Source: DATFWK01 sp035259345 (GTDB lineage Bacteria; Actinomycetota; Thermoleophilia; Miltoncostaeales; Miltoncostaeaceae). From it: a DNA stretch of 19,323 bases. Under the pieces are notes generated by a model. It worked only from the letters and a program-made list of their open reading frames with translations, ran no database searches and was not told where the DNA came from. Below, piece by piece: positions 14,359 to 19,323 of this stretch (position 1 is the first letter of the stretch; each line of letters begins with the position of its first letter). The stretch spans positions 1 through 19,323 of the forward strand of contig DATFWK010000092.1 of the NCBI GenBank assembly GCA_035259345.1. Reading direction: 5' to 3'. The position numbers were made by a program, and so were the translations under genes.

Positions 14359-14929
14359 CGCCATCCTGGCGCGCGGTGTCGGCGGCCCGGGCCGCGAGCC
14401 AGTCCTCGACGCTCCGCCGGTAGGACGGCACCAGGTGCGCCTCGGCGCGGTGGTCGAGCACCAGGCGCGCCGCGTCCTCCGGCGGGTACCCGCGGAGCCG
14501 CAGCACCGCATAGGCGACCAGCACCGACCGGCGGCGGCCCCGCTGGCAGTGGATGAGCACGCGCGCGTCCGGGTCGTCGAGGGCGGCGGCGGCGAACTCG
14601 GCCGCCTCGGCCCAGAGCTCCGGGGGCTGGGCGCGCCCGTGATCCCACATCGGGGCGACCGCGACGTGGTCGGCCCCGAAGATCGCCCGCTCGGCCGCGA
14701 GGTCCCCGGAGAAGCGCGTCTGCGGCCCGGCGCGGCAGTTCACCACGTGGGTGACGCCCTCGGCGGCCGCGAGCTCCGGCAGCCCCCGCGGCGTGGGCAC
14801 GCTGCCGACCGCGATGCGCTCGTCGCCGATCCACGTCAGCGGCCTGGTCCGGCGGCCCGGCCCGTAGACAGCGTTCGCGAGACGGAATCGGACCCACCGG
14901 CGGCGCCCGGGCGCCGGGCCGGCGGTCAC
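14354..14929 (-). CDS. Dual-specificity/tyrosine-type protein phosphatase
   Basis: A 191-residue cysteine phosphatase of the dual-specificity type. The P-loop HCQRGRRRS (127-135) fits HCxxGxxRS with nucleophile C128 and R134. D96 in APMWDHGR is placed to be the general acid. A basic N-terminal segment of about 30 residues (RRRWVRFRLANAVYGPGRR) precedes the domain; no signal peptide is present, so it is cytoplasmic. GTG 14929 overlaps the fabF stop in a GTGA junction and accD begins 8 nt after its stop, so it is embedded in the fatty-acid operon. The substrate could be a phosphoprotein, a phosphorylated sugar or a lipid phosphate; members of this superfamily act on all of these. No kinase is adjacent. 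A regulatory role in fatty-acid synthesis is inferred from position only. Confidence 0.87.
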   Translation of the reverse strand: MTAGPAPGRRRWVRFRLANAVYGPGRRTRPLTWIGDERIAVGSVPTPRGLPELAAAEGVTHVVNCRAGPQTRFSGDLAAERAIFGADHVAVAPMWDHGRAQPPELWAEAAEFAAAALDDPDARVLIHCQRGRRRSVLVAYAVLRLRGYPPEDAARLVLDHRAEAHLVPSYRRSVEDWLAARAADTARQDGA

Positions 14930-16185
14930 AGGTCGGCGCGCGCCAGCGCGATCGTGGCGTTGTGCCCGCCGAAGCCGAACGCGTTCGAGAGCGCAAACCG
15001 CACATCCGCCTCGCGTGCGCGGTTCGCGACGTGGTCCACCCCCTCGCAGGCGGGATCCAGCGACTCAAGGTTGATCGTCGGGGGGATCGCGCCCTCCAGG
15101 ATCGCCATGGCGGTGAGCGCCGCCTCCACGCCGCCGGCGGCGCCCAGACAGTGGCCGTGCATCGACTTCGTCGAGCTCACCGGCGTGCGGGCGGCGACCT
15201 CGGCGCCGAGCGCCAGCTGGAGGACCCGGACCTCGGCGGTGTCGCCCACGGGCGTCGAGGTGCCGTGCGCGTTCACGTAGTCGACGGCCTCGGGCGGGAG
15301 GCCCGCGTCCTCGAGCGCCATGCGCATGGCGTTGGCGGCCGGACGGCCGACCGGGTCCGGCTCGGTGAAGTGGTGGGCGTCCCCGCTCATGCCGTAGCCG
15401 GCGACCTCGCAGATGACCTCCGCGCCGCGCGCCACGGCGTGCTCGAGCGACTCGAGCACGAGCACCGCGCCCGCCTCGCCCATCACGAACCCGTCGCGGC
15501 CGGCGTCGAACGGCCGGCTGGCCCCGGCCGGGTCGTCGTTGCGCGTCGAGAGCGCCCTCATCGAGTTGAAGGCCGCGATGCCCATGCCCGTGACGCACGC
15601 GTCCGCGCCGCCGGCCAGCATCACGTCCGCCTGGCCGCGGCGGATGACCTCGGTCGCGTCGCCGATCGCGTGGTTCCCGGACGCGCACGCCGTGACGGGG
15701 CACGACAGCGGGCCCCGCAGCCCGAGCGTCATCGAGACCTGCGCCGACGCCATGTTGGCGATCATCATCGTGATGAAGAACGGCGACATGCGGTCCGGCC
15801 CGCGCTCGTGGTAGACCAGCGCCTGCTCCTGGAAGGTCTGGAGCCCCCCGACGCCGCTTCCGATCATGGCGCCGACGCGGTCGCTGCCGCCGTTCAGCTC
15901 GATCGCGGCGTCCTCGACGGCCAGGAGCGCGCCGGCGACGGCGAGCTGCGCGAACCGGTCCATCCGCCGGGCGGCCTTGCGGTCGACGTAGTCCGTGGGG
16001 TCGAAGCCCTTGACCTCGGACGCGAACGTCGTCTCGTGGCCGACGGGGTCGAAGAGCGTGATCGGCGCGGCCCCGGAGCGGCCCGCCAAGGCCGCCTCCC
16101 AGACCTCCGCCCGCCCCGACCCGATCGGGGTAACGAGGCCGAGGCCCGTGACCACCACCCGCCGCCGTTCCCGCGCGCCCCCCAC
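14926..16185 (-). CDS. fabF: Beta-ketoacyl-ACP synthase II
   Basis: Condensing enzyme that elongates acyl-ACP with malonyl-ACP in type II fatty-acid synthesis. The 419-residue length and order of motifs match FabF: VVVTGLGLVTPIG near the N-terminus, active-site C167 in TACASG, H307 in NAHGTSTPVGD, K340 and H343 in SSTKSMHGHCLGAAGG, and a C-terminal NAFGFGGHN loop that closes the active site. The Cys-His-His triad identifies an elongating KAS I/II and not FabH. GTG 16185 is used because RRVVVTG begins a few residues later, as usual; it follows the fabG stop by only 2 nt, so no acpP lies between them, unlike the common fabG-acpP-fabF order. Its stop overlaps the phosphatase start. Confidence 0.95.
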   Translation of the reverse strand: MGGARERRRVVVTGLGLVTPIGSGRAEVWEAALAGRSGAAPITLFDPVGHETTFASEVKGFDPTDYVDRKAARRMDRFAQLAVAGALLAVEDAAIELNGGSDRVGAMIGSGVGGLQTFQEQALVYHERGPDRMSPFFITMMIANMASAQVSMTLGLRGPLSCPVTACASGNHAIGDATEVIRRGQADVMLAGGADACVTGMGIAAFNSMRALSTRNDDPAGASRPFDAGRDGFVMGEAGAVLVLESLEHAVARGAEVICEVAGYGMSGDAHHFTEPDPVGRPAANAMRMALEDAGLPPEAVDYVNAHGTSTPVGDTAEVRVLQLALGAEVAARTPVSSTKSMHGHCLGAAGGVEAALTAMAILEGAIPPTINLESLDPACEGVDHVANRAREADVRFALSNAFGFGGHNATIALARADL

Positions 16186-16187
16186 GG

Positions 16188-16919
16188 CTACATCGACAGT
16201 CCGCCGTCGACCGGCAGCACGGTGCCCGTGACGTAGCCGGCAGCCGGCGAGCAGAGGAAGGCGACGACGCCTGCGACGTCGTCCGGGTCGCCCAGGCGCC
16301 CGAGCGGCGTGAGCGCGAGCAGCCGCTCACGGTGCTCGTCGCGCAGCGAGGCGGTCATGTCCGTCTCGATGTACCCGGGGGCCACCGCGTTCACGCGCAC
16401 GCCGCGGCCACCGGCCTCGCGCGCGAGCGAGCGCACCATGCCGATGAGCCCGGCCTTGGCGGCGGCGTAGTTGGCCTGGCCGGGGTTGCCGGAGAGGCCC
16501 ACGATGGACGAGATCGCGACGATCGACCCCTCGCGCCGGCGGAGCATGCCGCGCAGGGCCGAGCGGGCCGTGTAGAAGGACCCGCTCAGGTTCGTGTCGA
16601 GCACCGCGCGCCAGTCCTCCCCGCTCATGCGAAGCGCCGGGCCGTCACGCGTGATGCCGGCGTTCAGCACGACGGCGGCGAGGTCGCCGAGGCCGTCCTC
16701 GACGGCGCCGACCAGCGCCGCGGCCTGCCCCTCGTCGGCGATGTCGCCCCGGTGCACGAGCGCGGTACGGCCGGACGCACGCACCGCCTCGGCGGTGGCC
16801 TCGGCGCCCGCCTCGTCGTTCAGGTAGCCGATGCCGACGTCGAAGCCGTCGGCGGCGAGTGCCCGGGCGCAGGCGGCGCCGATGCCGCGGCTCGCGCCGG
16901 TGACCAGTGCGACCGGCAT
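16188..16919 (-). CDS. fabG: 3-oxoacyl-ACP reductase
   Basis: NADPH-dependent reductase of beta-ketoacyl-ACP in the fatty-acid cycle. It is a 243-residue short-chain dehydrogenase with the cofactor loop TGASRGIG (7-14), NAG (86-88), catalytic S138, Y151 and K155 in QANYAAAK, and the C-terminal PVDGGLSM end. S138, Y151 and K155 have the same numbers as in E. coli FabG, which supports the ATG 16919 start. It begins 6 nt after the fabD stop and ends 2 nt before fabF. The position inside the fab run makes FabG much more likely than another short-chain dehydrogenase. Confidence 0.95.
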   Translation of the reverse strand: MPVALVTGASRGIGAACARALAADGFDVGIGYLNDEAGAEATAEAVRASGRTALVHRGDIADEGQAAALVGAVEDGLGDLAAVVLNAGITRDGPALRMSGEDWRAVLDTNLSGSFYTARSALRGMLRRREGSIVAISSIVGLSGNPGQANYAAAKAGLIGMVRSLAREAGGRGVRVNAVAPGYIETDMTASLRDEHRERLLALTPLGRLGDPDDVAGVVAFLCSPAAGYVTGTVLPVDGGLSM

Positions 16920-16925
16920 CCGGGC

Positions 16926-17831
16926 CTACGCGGGCGCCAGGGCGGCCAGGTCCTCCGGCTCCCCGATCCGGCTCACGGCGGCGTCCCGGCGCACCCGCCG
17001 CACGAGCCCCGAGAGCACCCGCCCCGGGCCGACCTCCACGAAGCGCGTGGCGCCCATCGCCACGGCCGCCTCCACGGCGGCGCCGAACCGCACCGGCGAA
17101 ACGAGCTGGCCGAGCAGCACGTCGCGGAGCGTCGCCGGGCCCTCGACGCGCACCGTGGTCGCCGACAGGAAGGGCGGGGCCGGCTCCAGCGGCGTCCAGG
17201 CCGCCAGCACGGGCTCGAGCCGCGCGGCCGCCGGCGCCATCAGCGGGGAGTGGAAGGCGCCGCCGACGGGGAGGACCGTCGAGCGGATCTCGCGCGCGGC
17301 GGCGATCGCGAGCAACCGCTCGATGCCGGCGATCGAGCCGGAGGCGACGACCTGCCCCGGGCAGTTGAAGTTGGCCGGCCAGACCTCGCCGGCCTCGGCG
17401 CAGAGGCCCTCGGCCTCCTCGTCCGTGGGGCCGATCAGCGCGGCCATGCCCCCGGGGCGCTCGAGCCCGGCGGCGTGCATCGCGGCGCCCCGCTCGGCGA
17501 CCATCCGCAGCGCCTCGGCGTACCCGATGGCGCCCGCCGCCACGAGCGCCGAGTACTCGCCGAGCGAGTGGCCCATCACGAGGTCGCCGCCCAGCCCGTG
17601 CTCGGCGGCCACCCGCCACGCGGCGACCGACGTGGCCAGGATGGCCGGCTGGCAGACGTCCGTTGGCACGAGCGCCTCCGCCGGGCCCTCGAAGCAGATG
17701 GAGGCGAGGTCGTACCCCAGCACCGCGTTTGCCTCGTCGAATGCCTCGCGGGCGGCCGGGAAGCGCTCGGCGAGCCCCCGGCCCATGCCGACTGCCTGGG
17801 CGCCCTGCCCAGGGAAGATCAGCGCGATCAC
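16926..17831 (-). CDS. fabD: Malonyl-CoA:ACP transacylase
   Basis: Transfers malonyl from CoA to acyl carrier protein, supplying the extender unit to FabH and FabF. The 301-residue protein starts IALIFPGQGAQ, holds the nucleophile S89 in GHSLGEYSALVAAG, an arginine at 114 in the position that binds the malonyl carboxylate, and H194 in GAFHSPLM, the catalytic histidine. Length and motifs are those of FabD. GTG 17831 is right at the family N-terminus and overlaps the fabH stop (GTGA), so translation is probably coupled. There is no acyl carrier protein gene anywhere in the window to act as its acceptor. Confidence 0.95.
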   Translation of the reverse strand: MIALIFPGQGAQAVGMGRGLAERFPAAREAFDEANAVLGYDLASICFEGPAEALVPTDVCQPAILATSVAAWRVAAEHGLGGDLVMGHSLGEYSALVAAGAIGYAEALRMVAERGAAMHAAGLERPGGMAALIGPTDEEAEGLCAEAGEVWPANFNCPGQVVASGSIAGIERLLAIAAAREIRSTVLPVGGAFHSPLMAPAAARLEPVLAAWTPLEPAPPFLSATTVRVEGPATLRDVLLGQLVSPVRFGAAVEAAVAMGATRFVEVGPGRVLSGLVRRVRRDAAVSRIGEPEDLAALAPA

Positions 17832-18853
17832 GCGGTCTCCGCCGGCTCGTAGCGCACCACCGTCGTGCCCCAGGTGAGGCCCGCCCCGAACGCCGTCAGC
17901 AGGAGCAGGTCGCCGGCGTGGAGGCGGTCCGAGTCCCGCGCCTCGACGAGCGCGAGCGGGATGGACGCCGCCGACGTGTTGCCGTAGCGCTCGAGGTTGC
18001 CGAACACCCTGCCGGGATCGATCCCGAGGCGCTCGATCCCGTACTCGATGATGCGCTGGTTCGCCTGGTGCGGCACGACGAGGTCGATCTCGTCGATGCC
18101 CATCTCGAGCCGCTCCAGCAGGCGTGTGACCGAGTCGATGAAGGTGCGCGTCGCGAACTTGAAGACCTCGCGGCCGTTCATCGAGATCTTCGCCTCGCCG
18201 GGATCGACGCCCGGGCCCACCGGCCGCCGGCTGCCGCCCGCGGGGATGAGCAGGTCGCACGCGCCCGAGCCGTCGGCGCCGAGGTCGAAGCCCATGAACC
18301 CGGTGACGGCCTCCTCGTCGTCCGCGACCACGAGGGCCGCCCCGGCCCCGTCGCCGAAGAGCACGCACGTCCCGCGGTCCGTCCAGTTCACGTGCCGCGA
18401 GAGCGCCTCCGTGCCGACGAGCAGGACCGTGCCCGCCAGGCCGCTCTCAACGAGCGCGCACGCCTGCGCCAGGCCGTAGAGGAAGCCGGTGCAGCCGGCC
18501 ATCAGGTCGTAGGCGGCGGCGTTGCGCGCGCCGATGCGGTCCGCCGTCACGGTGGCGGTCGCGGGGAAGATGTAGTCCGGGGAGGCGGTCATCACGATCA
18601 GGACGTCGACCTGCTCGGCGGGGACCCCGGCGCGCTCGAGCGTCGCCTCGGCGGCGAGGGCCGCGAGGTCGCTGGCCGCCTGGTCCGGCGCGGCGATGCG
18701 CCGCTCGCGGATGCCGGTCCGGCTGACGATCCAATCGTCGCTCGTCTCGACCATGCGCTCGAGCTCGGCGTTGGTCATCACCCGCTCAGGCGCATAGGCC
18801 CCCAGCGCCGCGAGCCGCGCGCGCTGCCCCTTCCCGTTCCTGATGGCGAGCAT
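17828..18853 (-). CDS. fabH: Beta-ketoacyl-ACP synthase III
   Basis: Starts fatty-acid chains by condensing an acyl-CoA with malonyl-ACP. The 341 residues contain SDDWIVSRTGIRERR (38-52), active-site C121 in AGCTGFLYGL, H262 in VPHQANQRI and N292 in ERYGNTSAASIP, the Cys-His-Asn triad that separates FabH from FabF. The residues that decide between acetyl-CoA and branched primers cannot be judged by eye, so whether this cell makes iso/anteiso acids is open. ATG 18853 starts 3 nt after the fabZ stop and gives about ten residues before the conserved fold. The C-terminal end overlaps the fabD start by 4 nt. Confidence 0.95.
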   Translation of the reverse strand: MLAIRNGKGQRARLAALGAYAPERVMTNAELERMVETSDDWIVSRTGIRERRIAAPDQAASDLAALAAEATLERAGVPAEQVDVLIVMTASPDYIFPATATVTADRIGARNAAAYDLMAGCTGFLYGLAQACALVESGLAGTVLLVGTEALSRHVNWTDRGTCVLFGDGAGAALVVADDEEAVTGFMGFDLGADGSGACDLLIPAGGSRRPVGPGVDPGEAKISMNGREVFKFATRTFIDSVTRLLERLEMGIDEIDLVVPHQANQRIIEYGIERLGIDPGRVFGNLERYGNTSAASIPLALVEARDSDRLHAGDLLLLTAFGAGLTWGTTVVRYEPAETA

Positions 18854-18856
18854 CGC

Positions 18857-19285
18857 CTACGTCCCTTCTGTCACGGCGAACCTGAGCTGGCCCTTGCAGG
18901 CGACGACGCCGTCGACCGTCGCGGTCCCCTCCCCCTCGCCGATCGGTCCGCGGCGGCGCGTGAGCACCACCTCGAGGTCCAGCGTCTCGCCGGGCACGAC
19001 CGGGCGACGGAAGCGTACCCCGTCGATGCCGGCGAAGAGAGCCAGCCGGCCCGCGTTCTCCGGCTGGGAGAGCACGGCGAGCGCGCCGGTCTGCGCGAGC
19101 GCCTCGACGATCAGCACCCCGGGCATGATCGGCCTGCCGGGGAAGTGGCCGGCCAGGAACGACGCGTCGGCCGGGAGCGTGTACCGCGCACGGGCGCCGT
19201 GGCCGGGATCGATGTGCACAACCTCGTCGACGAAGACGAAGGGCGGGCGATGCGGCAGGATGTCGGTGGGCGCCGGGACGCGCAA
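18857..19285 (-). CDS. fabZ: 3-hydroxyacyl-ACP dehydratase
   Basis: Hot-dog fold dehydratase that removes water from 3-hydroxyacyl-ACP. The 142-residue product shows LPHRPPFVFVDEV (10-22), H47 in AGHFPGRPIMPGV and E61 in VEALAQTGA, the catalytic His/Glu pair of FabZ, with normal length. The start must be TTG 19285: an in-frame TAG lies at 19298-19300, and the conserved ILPHRPP begins at residue 9, so later starts would cut the fold. The TTG follows a TAGCAT box by 9 nt and lacks a Shine-Dalgarno, so the message may be leaderless. It is the first gene of the fab-acc operon visible here; the window ends 38 bp upstream. Confidence 0.94.
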   Translation of the reverse strand: MRVPAPTDILPHRPPFVFVDEVVHIDPGHGARARYTLPADASFLAGHFPGRPIMPGVLIVEALAQTGALAVLSQPENAGRLALFAGIDGVRFRRPVVPGETLDLEVVLTRRRGPIGEGEGTATVDGVVACKGQLRFAVTEGT

Positions 19286-19294
19286 CGTCGGCGG

Positions 19295-19300
19295 ATGCTA
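19295..19300 (-). promoter_or_regulatory. -10-like TAGCAT box at the head of the fab-acc operon
   Basis: TAGCAT on the minus strand ends 9 nt before TTG 19285, giving leaderless or near-leaderless spacing. A TTGTCC at 19315-19320 lies 14 nt further up, too close for a normal -35. If real, it drives fabZ and the seven genes after it. Confidence 0.4.
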
Positions 19301-19323
19301 GACGATCGCCGGACGGACAAGCG

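Noticed and set aside
16926..18368. Longer upstream start for fabD inside fabH
   Set aside because: The upstream part is a shadow of fabH; the family N-terminus begins exactly at GTG 17831.
1..19323. tRNA or rRNA genes, CRISPR arrays, insertion sequences, attachment sites, riboswitches
   Set aside because: I saw no cloverleaf, no regular direct repeats, no transposase motifs and no leader long enough for a riboswitch; gaps between genes are at most about 170 bases.

Overview
The window is a very GC-rich (about three-quarters G+C by eye), gene-dense bacterial chromosome segment. It has 18 supported protein genes, no RNA genes, no mobile elements, no CRISPR and no gap longer than about 170 bases. 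GTG and TTG starts, 4-nt ATGA/GTGA overlaps, weak Shine-Dalgarno signals and TANNNT boxes a few bases ahead of start codons all suggest an actinobacterium. A deep-branching class such as Thermoleophilia is a reasonable guess, because accD and accA are separate genes beside a complete fab cluster. No marker gene proves this placement.

Left part (1-5682): a TauE/SafE membrane permease, cut by the left edge, is divergent from trehalose-6-phosphate phosphatase (otsB); their start codons share one CCATGG. otsB converges with and overlaps polX, a family X DNA polymerase with a PHP exonuclease domain. Across a 170-bp divergent intergenic region lies a secreted L,D-transpeptidase with Ig-like and peptidoglycan-binding domains. 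It is coupled to a thioredoxin and followed by a small orphan protein.

Middle part (5684-12327): a HAD phosphatase resembling MtnX overlaps ileS, a long IleRS2-like isoleucyl-tRNA synthetase. Next are a small exported PD40/TolB-like beta-propeller protein and, divergent from it, an alpha/beta hydrolase coupled to a diacylglycerol-kinase-like lipid kinase. An 81-residue orphan follows.

Right part (12334-19285, all minus strand): a tight fatty-acid operon in transcription order fabZ, fabH, fabD, fabG, fabF, a dual-specificity phosphatase gene, accD, accA. Carboxyltransferase subunits AccA/AccD make malonyl-CoA, FabD loads it on ACP, FabH starts chains, FabF elongates, and FabG and FabZ do the reduction and dehydration. 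Missing from the run are acpP (usually between fabG and fabF), an enoyl-ACP reductase, and accB/accC.

Most of this is ordinary core metabolism and I do not see a clear new multi-gene system. The observations most worth a second look are the phosphatase built into the fab-acc operon with acpP absent, the changed polymerase metal ligand in PolX, and the recurrent leaderless-type promoter geometry across the window.
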